Assembly (NCBI RefSeq): GCF_001884105.1
Contig: NZ_MACI01000078.1
Span: 310,001 to 374,000, forward strand
Origin: Bacillus luti
Lineage (GTDB): Bacteria > Bacillota > Bacilli > Bacillales > Bacillaceae_G
Direction: 5' to 3'
DNA length: 64,000 nt
Of this stretch, positions 35,911 through 44,006 are shown piece by piece (within the stretch, counting starts at the first letter, position 1; every line of letters begins with the position of its first letter). The notes beneath the pieces are model-generated. The model did not search any database, was not told the DNA's origin, and worked only from the letters and a program-made list of their open reading frames with translations. The translations under genes and the position numbers were made by a program.

Positions 35911-36090
35911 ATGAACAAATGGGTTAAATCATTAACTGCTATGGCACTTGCAAGTTCTTTATTAATGGTAGGTTGTAGTAAAGATGAGGACAAGAAGAAA
36001 GAAGATGATACAACAACACAACAAGAGGATAAAAAGGATAAAGAAACAAGTGGCACTGAGAAGTCTACGGATTCTAAAGAAAAGAAATAA
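35911..36090 (+). CDS. Small lipoprotein with charged low-complexity tail (59 aa)
   Basis: The 59-residue product has a signal peptide MNKWVKSLTAMALASSLLMVGC with a clear lipobox (LMVGC). The mature part is only Lys, Glu, Asp, Thr, Ser and Gln rich (SKDEDKKKEDDTTTQQEDK...). It should be a membrane-anchored, disordered surface peptide. ATG 35911 follows AAAAGGAGGAAACGCAA; the longer reading from 35839 has no site. Function unknown. The gene lies between terminators. Confidence 0.8.
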   Translation: MNKWVKSLTAMALASSLLMVGCSKDEDKKKEDDTTTQQEDKKDKETSGTEKSTDSKEKK

Positions 36091-36099
36091 AGTAATAAT

Positions 36100-36132
36100 A
36101 GAGCTTCCTCTTATAAATGAGGAAGCTTTTTT
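36100..36132 (+). terminator. Intrinsic terminator
   Basis: AGAGCTTCCTC pairs with GAGGAAGCTTT (one mismatched end), followed by TTTTG. Confidence 0.85.
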
Positions 36133-36192
36133 GTTGTAAATTGATTGAGATTATTGAAAAATAGAGAAAGAATGGAAAGAGGGGGAAAACAA

Positions 36193-36813
36193 ATGAAAGT
36201 ATGTATATTGGGAGCAACAGGGCGAGTAGGTTCAAACGTAATAAAATTAGCATTAAAGGACTCAGCTGAAGTGACTGCATTAGCGCGTGATTTAAATAGA
36301 ATAGAAATACAGCATGAAAGGTTACGAGTTATAGAAGGTAATGTATGGAACGAACAGGATATAAAGAAAGTGATAAAAGGAAGCGATATAGTAATTAGTG
36401 CACTTGGAACAGATCAAAATGGGACTTTAGCGAAGAGTATGCCGCAAATTATAAAGCAAATGGAAGAAGAAGGTGTAAAGAAAATCATTACTATAGGAAC
36501 AGCTGGTATTTTACAGGCAAGAATAAATCTAAGTATATATCGTTTTCAATCAGCGGAATCAAAAAGGAAAACGACAACGGCAGCAGAAGATCACTTAGCT
36601 GCGTATAAAGAACTTAGTAATAGTAATGTATGCTGGACTGTCGTTTGTCCGACACATTTAATAGATGGTGAGGTGACAGGCGTATATCGAACTGAAAAAG
36701 ATATCTTACCAGAAGGTGGCTCGAAAATTACAGTTGGTGATACAGCACATTTCACATGGGATTTGTGTCATAAAAACATATACGAAAATAGTCGAGTAGG
36801 TATTTCCTATTAA
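36193..36813 (+). CDS. NAD(P)H-binding atypical SDR (NmrA-like)
   Basis: The 206-residue Rossmann protein starts MKVCILGATGRVGSNVIKLAL with the GATGRVG loop of atypical SDRs. DIVISALGTDQNGT, IITIGTAGILQ and VCPTHLIDGEVTG follow the BVR-B/NmrA-like pattern. It has no YxxxK motif. It may reduce a small substrate or act as a redox sensor. ATG 36193 follows GAGGGGGAAAACAA; the in-frame start at 36145 has no such site. Confidence 0.82.
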   Translation: MKVCILGATGRVGSNVIKLALKDSAEVTALARDLNRIEIQHERLRVIEGNVWNEQDIKKVIKGSDIVISALGTDQNGTLAKSMPQIIKQMEEEGVKKIITIGTAGILQARINLSIYRFQSAESKRKTTTAAEDHLAAYKELSNSNVCWTVVCPTHLIDGEVTGVYRTEKDILPEGGSKITVGDTAHFTWDLCHKNIYENSRVGISY

Positions 36814-36842
36814 AAAACCATCCCAAAAGTGGGATGGTTAGA
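36812..36842. terminator. Terminator between convergent genes
   Basis: AACCATCCC pairs with GGGATGGTT. The T-run is on the minus-strand side, so it mainly ends the leftward DUF456 transcript. Confidence 0.78.
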
Positions 36843-37320
36843 AAATGATATAACATACGAAGATGATAATCATAATGATTTGTAGAATGGCTTTGGCTAC
36901 AGTACTGCTTAAAAATCCAACGACAGTAGCAACTCCTACTAGAAAGGCGTCTTTTGGCGCCTTTTTATGCATTAGCTCAGTTATAAAAACCGATAAAAAT
37001 GGTATTATAATTAAACCGAATGGCGGGAAGAAGAATGATCCGACAATGATCGAAACCATACCAACACGTTCGCCCCATTTTGAACTGCCGTATTTTTTTA
37101 GGAAATATCCATTTGCAATAAAATCAGCAACGAAAATAAATAGTGTGAAAATCGCTTGAACAATCCAAAAAGAAATCGTTAGTTCTCCGCCATTTATACC
37201 AAAATGGTAAATCAAATATCCAGCCCATACAGCTAGAATACCTGGAATAATGGGATAAATAAAGGCGAGAAATGAAACAATGAAACAGGCAATGATACAG
37301 ATTGTTAATAATGCAGTCAC
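36838..37320 (-). CDS. DUF456-family membrane protein
   Basis: The 160-residue protein has about four TM helices, rich in Gly and Pro, with FIYPIIPGILAVWAGYLIYHFG, the glycine-zipper-like VGMVSIIVGSFFFPPFGLIIIPFLSVFITELMHKK and a final TM. This is the DUF456 pattern (as in B. subtilis YqgC). The gene starts one base after the stop of the CNNM/CorC gene, so the two form a leftward operon. Function unknown. Confidence 0.82.
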   Translation of the reverse strand: MTALLTICIIACFIVSFLAFIYPIIPGILAVWAGYLIYHFGINGGELTISFWIVQAIFTLFIFVADFIANGYFLKKYGSSKWGERVGMVSIIVGSFFFPPFGLIIIPFLSVFITELMHKKAPKDAFLVGVATVVGFLSSTVAKAILQIIMIIIFVCYIIF

Positions 37321-37321
37321 T

Positions 37322-38629
37322 TTATAACTCCTTTTTAATATCCAATTTATGTACAGCTATTTTTTTAATTTGATGTCCATCAAGTTCTAATGCTTTAAAT
37401 TGAAACCCATCATACTCAATGGAATATCCAGCTTCAATATTTACATCAACTGCTTGAGAGAGGAGCCAGCCTCCGATTGTATCCAAGTCGCTATCATCAA
37501 TATGTAGACCGAATATATCATTTACTTCAGAAATAAGTACTTTTCCATCTAAAACAGTAAGCTTAGGGGTACGCTTTTCAATCATAGGCGATTCATCCGC
37601 ATCAAATTCATCTTGAATTTCCCCAATGATTTCTTCAAGAATATCTTCCATTGTTAAAAGTCCAGCAGTACCACCATATTCATCCATAACGATTGCCATC
37701 TGAACACGATTCTTTTGAAGATGGACTAACGTTTTACGAATTGGAACAGTTTCAAATACAGTGAGTACGGGATGTATATACGACTCAAGTGGTTTATAAA
37801 TCCCTTTCGTTTGATCATGGAATACTTCTTTCGTATTAATCATCCCGATAATATCATCTTTATCTTTTTCAATGATAGGATAACGTGTGTATTTTTCGGT
37901 TGCGACGATATCCATGTTTTCTTCTAACGTATTTTCAGTAGATAAGCAAATCATTTCAGTACGAGGGACCATGATTTCTTTTGCAACGCGGTCATCAAAT
38001 TCAAAAATATTATTTACATATTTATACTCGGTTTGGTTTATTTCGCCGCTTTTAAAACTTTCACCTAAAATAAGTCGTAACTCTTCTTCAGAATGGGCAA
38101 GTTCATTTTCTTTAGCAGGTTCTAAACCAAATAGCTTTGTGAAAAATATAGCTGTACTATTTAATAACCATATGAAAGGATACATAATTTTATCAAACCA
38201 AATGAGTGGTTTAGCAAATTTTAAAGCAATGGTTTCTGCTTTTTGAATAGCAAAAGATTTTGGAACTAATTCTCCTAATACAACATGGAAAAATGTAATT
38301 ACACTAAAAGCGATAATAAAGGATAAAGTATTCGCCATTGTTCCAGTAATATTAATTTTTTCGAATAGTGGTCGCAGTATGTGCTCCACAGTCGGTTCAC
38401 CAAGCCAACCAAGACCTAAAGATGTAATTGTAATACCGAGCTGACAAGCAGATAAATAGACGTCTAAATTAGATACAACGCTCCTTGCAGCCAATGCCTG
38501 CTTATTTCCTTCATTTGCAAGCTGATCAATTCGACTTTTTCGTACTTTTACAACAGCAAATTCTGATGCAACGAAAAAGCCAGAAATAAGAATAAGTACA
38601 AAGATGAGAAAGATATTTAATATGTCCAA
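37322..38629 (-). CDS. CNNM/CorC-family membrane protein (DUF21, CBS pair, CorC_HlyC)
   Basis: The 435-residue hemolysin-family protein has an N-terminal DUF21/CNNM membrane domain (FFVASEFAVVKVRKSRI, ACQLGITITSLGLGWLGEP, VLGELVPKSFAIQ). A tandem CBS pair follows (MVPRTEMICL..., QMAIVMDEYGGTAGLLTMEDILEEIIGEI), then a C-terminal CorC_HlyC domain. Members export Mg2+ (MpfA/YhdP type). TTG 38629 (MDILNIF) has TGGAG seven bases upstream. A longer frame to 38677 overlaps an AGGAGG, so the start is uncertain. A DUF456 gene follows. Confidence 0.88.
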   Translation of the reverse strand: MDILNIFLIFVLILISGFFVASEFAVVKVRKSRIDQLANEGNKQALAARSVVSNLDVYLSACQLGITITSLGLGWLGEPTVEHILRPLFEKINITGTMANTLSFIIAFSVITFFHVVLGELVPKSFAIQKAETIALKFAKPLIWFDKIMYPFIWLLNSTAIFFTKLFGLEPAKENELAHSEEELRLILGESFKSGEINQTEYKYVNNIFEFDDRVAKEIMVPRTEMICLSTENTLEENMDIVATEKYTRYPIIEKDKDDIIGMINTKEVFHDQTKGIYKPLESYIHPVLTVFETVPIRKTLVHLQKNRVQMAIVMDEYGGTAGLLTMEDILEEIIGEIQDEFDADESPMIEKRTPKLTVLDGKVLISEVNDIFGLHIDDSDLDTIGGWLLSQAVDVNIEAGYSIEYDGFQFKALELDGHQIKKIAVHKLDIKKEL

Positions 38630-38801
38630 GTGTGTTCTCCATTCCAAAGTGTGGAATAAAGATGTCACCTCCTGCAATTATGTTATACTTTTATAATAAA
38701 TCTAAATGAAAAGAATAGTCAAAGAAAAAGGGTAAATATTGGTATGTTTCTGTAATAGTTTTTGAATTTGTTGTTATTTTGTCCGCTATACAGAAGGAAT
38801 A

Positions 38802-38828
38802 ACCCTCTACTTGGAGATTATAGAGGGT
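38802..38828 (-). terminator. Leftward terminator of the ABC permease-like gene
   Basis: ACCCTCTA pairs with TAGAGGGT, followed on the minus strand by TATTCCTT. The weak T-run makes it only moderately convincing. Confidence 0.5.
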
Positions 38829-38837
38829 CATTTCTAA

Positions 38838-39707
38838 TTACGGTTTTGAAATACTTCTCGTTAAGGCGTATGATTGTTGTTTGAAGTAGTTTGTTGTCCA
38901 AAGTGTTTGAAGGAAAGAAAGTATGCTATATGGGATATAGAGTAGTAATAGACCGATTGTAACAATGATGGGTGCATTTCCGCCAAATTGAACGATAAAT
39001 TGTAATAATCCGTTTGCATGGAAAACGCATTCCATAAAAACGAATGAAATAATAATGGAACTTAAAATAGATTTATGATTTGAAGTAAGAGCTAAAAATA
39101 ATGTATCTACAAGAAAAGAAGAGTGTTTTATTTCATATTCATTTGTGTTATTTAAGAAAGGAATCCATTTTTTTATTGCTTGCATAACGATAATCATGGA
39201 AGTACTACATACGATGATAAAAGATGAGTAGTAAGGAAGGTTTATAAATTGTGCGACGTATAGAAGCAGTAATAAGACTGAGCATTGTAATATTACAGTA
39301 CAAAAAGAGTAAGGAATCCATTTTAATATGGTAGTAAATTTTTTAAACGAGTTAGGTGCTTTAAAAAATAAATGGCCGATACCTAAACTTATGAAGAATC
39401 CGATCGCAAGAGTAAAGGTAAAACGAACAATTGATAAAAAATATATTTCCCATACGTAAGGGAATAACGGTGTTGGATGATTCGAAGTATGTATCATTTG
39501 ATTTGCTGAGACAAAGATAGATTCATGCATCCAATCAATTTTTGGAATTGATATAGAAGAAAGATGAGCGAAGTTTTGAAAAATGCTAATAAAGCCATTT
39601 TGATAAGAGTAATTGTGTGTAATAAAAAGAGCTGGAATAGGACTTATGGCAAAAATAACAATAACTCCAAATAAAAATTTGTATATATGTGAGCGTAACA
39701 ATGACAT
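38838..39707 (-). CDS. Orphan ABC-transporter permease-like membrane protein
   Basis: The 289-residue membrane protein has a first TM at about 9-30, an extracytoplasmic stretch of about 60 residues, and about five further TMs. The C-terminal FMECVFHANGLLQFIVQFGGNAPIIVTIGLLLLYIPYSIL resembles the end of DppB/OppB-type permeases (E-x-VFxxxGLGxLLxxAxxxxDxPxI), but the Asp-rich EAA-like loop is poorly kept. No ATPase, second permease or binding-protein gene adjoins. It may be a degenerate or repurposed oligopeptide permease. The ATG at 39707 follows GTAGGTGGTTAT. Confidence 0.55.
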   Translation of the reverse strand: MSLLRSHIYKFLFGVIVIFAISPIPALFITHNYSYQNGFISIFQNFAHLSSISIPKIDWMHESIFVSANQMIHTSNHPTPLFPYVWEIYFLSIVRFTFTLAIGFFISLGIGHLFFKAPNSFKKFTTILKWIPYSFCTVILQCSVLLLLLYVAQFINLPYYSSFIIVCSTSMIIVMQAIKKWIPFLNNTNEYEIKHSSFLVDTLFLALTSNHKSILSSIIISFVFMECVFHANGLLQFIVQFGGNAPIIVTIGLLLLYIPYSILSFLQTLWTTNYFKQQSYALTRSISKP

Positions 39708-39870
39708 ATAACCACCTACTCTTAGAATATTCAGAAAATTCTTATTCTTATTTTAGCGTTTTTTGAATGAAGTTACAATATATTTTTCATTGAGTTATTG
39801 AGAGAGAAGATTGATAGTGAAAAATATGCAAGTGAAGGATTCATGAATAAATTATGACAAGAAAAAGAAT

Positions 39871-39885
39871 AATTTTCAGAAAAAT
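39871..39885 (+). promoter_or_regulatory. CodY box upstream of cbpA
   Basis: AATTTTCAGAAAAAT matches the CodY consensus AATTTTCWGAAAATT at 14 of 15 positions. It lies about 30 bases upstream of the -10 element. Confidence 0.7.
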
Positions 39886-39901
39886 AAAATAAATTATTTA
39901 T

Positions 39902-39920
39902 TTTTTTCTGAAAATATAAT
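39902..39920 (+). promoter_or_regulatory. Second CodY-like site overlapping the cbpA promoter
   Basis: TTTTTTCTGAAAATA (39902-39916) matches the CodY consensus at 12 of 15 positions and runs into the -10 hexamer TATAAT (39915-39920). Together with the first box it would let CodY occlude RNA polymerase. Confidence 0.6.
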
Positions 39921-39963
39921 ATAGTTATGGCACAGAAAGTATTTTAACATAAGGAGGCTATTT

Positions 39964-40611
39964 ATGAGGATTAAAGGGAATTATGTGCCGAAAAGGGAAG
40001 TTTTATTTTGCTCAAGTTCAATTACGATAGGGGAAGCACTGGAGCATTTGAACAAAACTGGCTATCGTTGTGTACCAGTTTTAGATGAAAAAAAAGAAAA
40101 ATATTTAGGGAACATATATAAAGTAGATATTTTAGAATATAAAGGATCATTAGAAGAAAGTGTATTACAATTATTGAACGATAAAGATGGATATGTGAGA
40201 GAAGATTCTTCTTTCTTTAAAGTCTTTTTTACAATTAAAAAACTACCTTATTTATCAGTAATTGACGAAAAAGGGGTGTTCCTAGGAATTTTAACCCATA
40301 AGAAAGTTTTTGAGTTACTAGAGGATGCATGGGGCGTTCATTCTAGTAAATACTCTGTTATGATTGGAACGCAAGATTATAATGGAGCGATCCAAAAGTT
40401 ATCGACAGTGTTAAAAAAATATACTGGCATCCAAAGTTTAATGACTTTTGATAATGATGCATTATTAGTTCGTAGAATTATGTTTACATTAGGAGAAGAG
40501 TTTAACGATGGTGAACTAGAACTGTTATTGAAAGATTTAGAAGACCACGGATTTAGAGTTGTGTATGTAGAAGAGATGAATAATCCACGTGAAGTTGAAA
40601 CGATAGAGTAA
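39964..40611 (+). CDS. cbpA: CBS-ACT domain protein, CbpA-like (cyclic di-AMP binding)
   Basis: The 215-residue soluble protein has a CBS pair at about 1-125 (ITIGEALEHLNKTGYRCVPVLDE; YLSVIDEKGVFLGILTHKKVFELL). An ACT-like C-terminal domain lies at about 130-205 (YSVMIGTQDYNGAIQKLSTVLKK...DHGFRVVYVEEM). This two-part layout matches the CbpA family, whose Listeria member binds cyclic di-AMP. The start at 39964 follows AAGGAGGCTATTT. Two CodY-like sites cover its promoter, so it should be repressed when branched-chain amino acids and GTP are plentiful. Confidence 0.82.
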   Translation: MRIKGNYVPKREVLFCSSSITIGEALEHLNKTGYRCVPVLDEKKEKYLGNIYKVDILEYKGSLEESVLQLLNDKDGYVREDSSFFKVFFTIKKLPYLSVIDEKGVFLGILTHKKVFELLEDAWGVHSSKYSVMIGTQDYNGAIQKLSTVLKKYTGIQSLMTFDNDALLVRRIMFTLGEEFNDGELELLLKDLEDHGFRVVYVEEMNNPREVETIE

Positions 40612-40616
40612 TTCGC

Positions 40617-40648
40617 AAAAGCCATCTCATATGTTGGATGGCTTTTGT
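40617..40648 (+). terminator. Intrinsic terminator after cbpA
   Basis: AAAAGCCATC pairs with GATGGCTTTT, followed by GTT. Confidence 0.78.
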
Positions 40649-41044
40649 TATTTCATTTGCAAAAAAAGTATTTTAAAATAACTTTATGTAAATGGTGTAA
40701 TGACCGAATAAAGTTTGTGTAGAAGAATGAAAAAGTAGATAATTGTGATTTTCAAAAAAATCAATTTGAAAATATGTTTTTATTTTTCAACTAAATATGT
40801 TACTATATGTGTGATAAAAACAAAGAGGTCTGACAACTAAACTCCACGTAATACCACTCTAATGACTTGAATATTCAAAAAAATCAAAAATCAATAATTA
40901 TATTAATAATTAGAGTAATAAATAAGGGGAATGGAGAAATTATGGAGAAAGACACTGCTTTGTAAGGGGCATTTTTATCATCTTGAGCAGAGAGGAGGAT
41001 GCATAGCATATTGTAAAGATAGAGATAAACAATGGAAAAGTGCT
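40649..41044 (+). promoter_or_regulatory. brnQ promoter and long 5' leader
   Basis: This gap of about 400 bases holds an extended -10 (TGTTACTAT, ending at 40806). It also holds two CodY-like sites with 12 of 15 matches (GATTTTCAAAAAAAT at 40747-40761 and AATATTCAAAAAAAT at 40870-40884). A tiny reading frame MEKDTAL lies at 40942-40965 behind GGGGAATGGAG. The leader to the brnQ start is about 230 bases. No T-box or other named riboswitch motif is visible. Confidence 0.45.
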
Positions 41045-42397
41045 ATGCAAATGAAAAGTATGAAGGGACGTTTAAGGCCAGGTGATACGGTAGCAATTGG
41101 TTTAATGCTATTTGCATTATTTTTAGGAGCAGGGAACTTGATTTTCCCGCCAGTTTTAGGGCAACAAGCTGGAGAGAATGTTTGGATTGCTACAATTGGA
41201 TTCCTTGTAACGGGAGTCGGATTACCCCTATTAGCTGTTACAGCTGTCGCGTTTGTAGAGGGGGACTTGAAAGCGCTATCTTCTAGAGTTCACCCTATAT
41301 TTGCGTTTATTTTCCCATTGGTTAGTTATTTAGCAATTGGACCATTTTTCGCGATTCCGCGTACTGGAGCTGTTTCGTTTGAAATGGGTATGAAGCCATT
41401 TCTATCAGATGCAATGGTTTCAGAATGGTACATGCTATTTCTTTTCACTATAATTTTCTTCGGAATAACGTGGTATTTATCATTAAATCCATCTAAATTA
41501 GTGGATTGGTTTGGAAAGTTCCTTACACCATTATTAGTATTAATTGTTGCTGTTATTGTCGGAAAGGCAATTATTGATCCGATTGGAGAACCAGCTGCGC
41601 CGTTAGCTGCTTACAAAGAAAATGCTTTCTTTGGTGGGTTTATTCAAGGATATTTAACGATGGATGCAATTAGTGCGCTTGTATTTGGAATTGTCGTTGT
41701 ACAAGTTATCCGCTCTAAAGGGATAAAAGAGAGTAGTCAAGTTGCAAAAATAACAGTAGTATCAGGTATTATTGCAGTACTTGGTTTAACGTTAATCTAT
41801 TTATCACTTGCTTATCTTGGTTCAACAAGTACATCACTTGGGGTATCAGAGAATGGTGGACTTATTTTAACGAATGTTGTAAATGAGTTATATGGAACAA
41901 GTGGTAAAATTTTATTAGGACTTGTTATCATACTCGCTTGTTTAACAACTTCTGTTGGATTAACATCTGCTTGTGCGGGGTTCTTTTCAAATTTATTCCC
42001 GAGATTTTCGCATAAAACGATTGTAACGTTAGTATGTGGATTTAGTTTAATTGTATCGAATTTAGGATTAACACAATTAATTACAGTCACTTTACCAGTG
42101 TTAATGATCATTTATCCAGTTGCAATTGTATTAATCGTTCTTTCGTATTTCCATAAGTGGATAGGAAAGCGTAATACAATTTATATTGGAGCAATACTTG
42201 GTGCCTTGTCCATTAGCTTATTTAATGGTTTAGAAAGTGCGAATATCAAAATTGACGCAATTTCAAATGTACTCCAAATGTTACCTTTATATAAAGAAGG
42301 AATAGGGTGGTTAGTCCCAGCGTGTATTGGCGGGATTATCGGTTTCTTCTTCTATAAATCAAATGAATCAAGTGAATTACAAAAGAAAGGTGCTTAG
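41045..42397 (+). CDS. brnQ: Branched-chain amino acid carrier BrnQ (LIVCS family)
   Basis: The 450-residue Na+-coupled carrier for Leu, Ile and Val has about 12 TM helices. It opens RPGDTVAIGLMLFALFLGAGNLIFPPVLGQQAGE, a diagnostic segment. GPFFAIPRTGAVSFEMG and TTSVGLTSACAGFFSNLFPRFS are also typical. An upstream in-frame ATG at 40931 would add 38 polar, Cys-rich residues unlike the family and has its Shine-Dalgarno sequence only one base away. ATG 41045 gives the usual length but a weak GGAAAAG site. CodY-like sites lie upstream. Confidence 0.9.
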   Translation: MQMKSMKGRLRPGDTVAIGLMLFALFLGAGNLIFPPVLGQQAGENVWIATIGFLVTGVGLPLLAVTAVAFVEGDLKALSSRVHPIFAFIFPLVSYLAIGPFFAIPRTGAVSFEMGMKPFLSDAMVSEWYMLFLFTIIFFGITWYLSLNPSKLVDWFGKFLTPLLVLIVAVIVGKAIIDPIGEPAAPLAAYKENAFFGGFIQGYLTMDAISALVFGIVVVQVIRSKGIKESSQVAKITVVSGIIAVLGLTLIYLSLAYLGSTSTSLGVSENGGLILTNVVNELYGTSGKILLGLVIILACLTTSVGLTSACAGFFSNLFPRFSHKTIVTLVCGFSLIVSNLGLTQLITVTLPVLMIIYPVAIVLIVLSYFHKWIGKRNTIYIGAILGALSISLFNGLESANIKIDAISNVLQMLPLYKEGIGWLVPACIGGIIGFFFYKSNESSELQKKGA

Positions 42398-42413
42398 GCG
42401 CCTTTCTTTTTTT
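42382..42413 (+). terminator. Intrinsic terminator overlapping the brnQ stop
   Basis: AAAGAAAGGTGC pairs with GCGCCTTTCTTT (one G-U) around TTAG, followed by TTTT. The last codons of brnQ form the first arm. Confidence 0.85.
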
Positions 42414-42463
42414 AAAGGGGATTTATAGATTTTGTCTAAGTAATAATTGGGAGGAATGGTAAA

Positions 42464-42793
42464 ATGGCTAATTTTGAAGATTTTTTAAATTTAGATTTAC
42501 GAATTGGAACTGTGATACATGCAGAGGAATTCAAAGAAGCGAGAGTTCCAGCGCTCAAACTAAAAATTGATTTTGGGGAAATTGGGATAAAGCAATCAAG
42601 CGCTCAAATTACGAAGAGATACAGTCCGGACGATTTAATCGGTCAGCAAATCGTTGCCGTTGTAAATTTTCCACCAAAACGGGTAGCTGGATTTAAATCA
42701 GAAGTGCTTGTTTTAGGAGGCGTACCTGAAGCGGGTGATGTTGTATTACTTCAGCCTAATATGGAACTGCCAAATGGTACAAAAATTAGTTAG
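42464..42793 (+). CDS. csaA: CsaA-type tRNA-binding chaperone
   Basis: The 109-residue OB-fold protein begins NFEDFLNLDLRIGTVIHAEEFKEARVPALKLKIDFG and contains KQSSAQITKRY and VNFPPKRVAGFKSEVLVLGG, which identify CsaA. CsaA is a homodimer with tRNA-binding and export-related chaperone activity. The ATG at 42464 follows GGGAGGAATGGTAAA. A DinB/DUF1572 gene starts 17 bases after its stop and is probably co-transcribed. Confidence 0.93.
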   Translation: MANFEDFLNLDLRIGTVIHAEEFKEARVPALKLKIDFGEIGIKQSSAQITKRYSPDDLIGQQIVAVVNFPPKRVAGFKSEVLVLGGVPEAGDVVLLQPNMELPNGTKIS

Positions 42794-42810
42794 TGTAAAG
42801 GCGGGGGAAT

Positions 42811-43338
42811 ATGGATATTGGACGAGAATATTTACAATGTGCCATTTCGAATTTTAAAGCAACAAAGAAGCAAGGAGAACGGGTGCTTTCTCAATTATCA
42901 TATGAACAGATTGAATGGTCTTCTCATGAAGAAACAAATAGCATAGCAGTTATTATAAAGCATCTGCATGGTAATATGAGTTCGAGATGGACGGATTTTT
43001 TAACGTCTGATGGTGAAAAAACAGGTCGTAATCGAGATGCTGAATTTGAAGGCGGTTATCATTCTAAGGAAGAGATTCTCGCGGTATGGAATGAAGGCTG
43101 GGAATATGTCTTTAATACCATGAATGTGCTAACGCCGGAACATTTATTGCAAACCGTATATATTCGCGGTGAAGCACATACTGTCATACAAGCAATTGAA
43201 AGACAAATTTCACATTATGCTTTACATATTGGACAAATGATTTACATCGGTAAAATGTTAAAAGAAAATGAGTGGGAATGTTTAAGTATTCCTAGAGGAC
43301 AGTCTGCATGTTATGTAGAGAAAAAACGTTCAACATAA
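42811..43338 (+). CDS. DUF1572/DinB-like four-helix protein
   Basis: The 175-residue protein contains EETNSIAVIIKHLHGNMSSRWTDFLTSDGEK and IERQISHYALHIGQMIYIGKML, with the three-His metal site of DinB-like folds. It belongs to DUF1572. Some members of the wider superfamily are thiol transferases that use bacillithiol, so a detoxification role is possible but unproven. The ATG at 42811 follows AAGGCGGGGGAAT. Its last 28 bases overlap the 3' end of a leftward gene. Confidence 0.85.
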   Translation: MDIGREYLQCAISNFKATKKQGERVLSQLSYEQIEWSSHEETNSIAVIIKHLHGNMSSRWTDFLTSDGEKTGRNRDAEFEGGYHSKEEILAVWNEGWEYVFNTMNVLTPEHLLQTVYIRGEAHTVIQAIERQISHYALHIGQMIYIGKMLKENEWECLSIPRGQSACYVEKKRST

Positions 43339-43616
43339 TAATAGGAAAGAAATCGATATGAAATTGGAAATAAGAAAATAAGCCAAATAATAGATGGTTC
43401 TGTAATCATAAGAATACTGCCAAAAATAAGTCCAAATATAATAAGAAAGAAATTAAAAAGTGTATTTACAGGGATGAACCTTGAGATGAACACTTGCTGT
43501 CGTTTAAAGCAATCAATGTGAAATAAATACAAGTGGAAGTACCATGTGGCAGTAATAAGATCTTTCTTTCGCGTAATTCTTTTTTGGCATATATGACAGA
43601 TGAACGGTGGTTGCAT
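43311..43616 (-). CDS. Zinc-finger-like two-TM membrane protein (101 aa)
   Basis: The small protein opens MQPPFICHICQKRITRKKD with a CxxC pair and continues with HIDCF, so a zinc-ribbon or LIM-like site of CxxC...HxxC form is likely. Two TM segments follow (about 50-70 and 74-92). ATG 43616 has GGAG nine bases upstream; the ATG at 43631 has no site. It follows another small membrane gene, overlapping or abutting its stop, so the two are coupled. The 3' end overlaps the convergent DUF1572 gene. Function unknown. Confidence 0.6.
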   Translation of the reverse strand: MQPPFICHICQKRITRKKDLITATWYFHLYLFHIDCFKRQQVFISRFIPVNTLFNFFLIIFGLIFGSILMITEPSIIWLIFLFPISYRFLSYYYVERFFST

Positions 43617-43620
43617 TTCA

Positions 43621-43917
43621 TTACGCTCCATTTTTTATATTTGCAATAATGTAAGTCAAAAGTAGATATAAGGTGTATATCCCTATATACGCTCCTGCTA
43701 TAAGAAAAAATGGATTTAGTAAAATTCCATGAATACTTGTCATGAAAACTAAATCTTGTATTAAAACATCGTATATATTAATAGAAATAATTGTACCGAG
43801 TACATATAGCGCTAAGTACGCTGAAATATGTAATGCAACACGGATTGTAGGATGCTTAGCAAGCCAATAAAAAATAAATGATAATACAATGGGTAATGTT
43901 CCTATTAGTAGCTTCAA
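43621..43917 (-). CDS. Small three-TM membrane protein (98 aa)
   Basis: The 98-residue hydrophobic product has TMs at about 2-18, 28-48 and 68-92 and begins MKLLIGTLPIVLSFIFYWLAKHPTIR. I do not recognise the family. The TTG at 43917 lies seven bases after GAGGTG. Its stop lies next to the start of the zinc-finger-like membrane gene, so the pair is read as one leftward unit. It is divergent from the first spoIIP paralogue. Confidence 0.6.
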   Translation of the reverse strand: MKLLIGTLPIVLSFIFYWLAKHPTIRVALHISAYLALYVLGTIISINIYDVLIQDLVFMTSIHGILLNPFFLIAGAYIGIYTLYLLLTYIIANIKNGA

Positions 43918-43957
43918 TTCATTTCACCTCATTAACAATATAGCCGGAATTTAGACG

Positions 43958-43986
43958 GTCTATTCTCTACAGCTTGTACATAACTT
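43958..43986 (+). promoter_or_regulatory. Candidate sigma-E promoter of the first spoIIP paralogue
   Basis: GTCTATT and CATAACTT are 14 bases apart, close to the sigma-E pattern (-35 KMATATT, -10 CATACANT). The spacer ends in GCTTGTA. The same spacer end and geometry occur before the second SpoIIP gene. Confidence 0.5.
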
Positions 43987-44006
43987 GGAATAGAGAGGGT
44001 GATAGT

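Noticed and set aside
40931-41044. N-terminal extension of BrnQ and a possible T-box leader
   Set aside because: The extension is polar and Cys-rich, unlike the family, and its ATG is one base from the Shine-Dalgarno. No T-box core such as AGGGTGGNACCGCG is present, so a T-box is not claimed.
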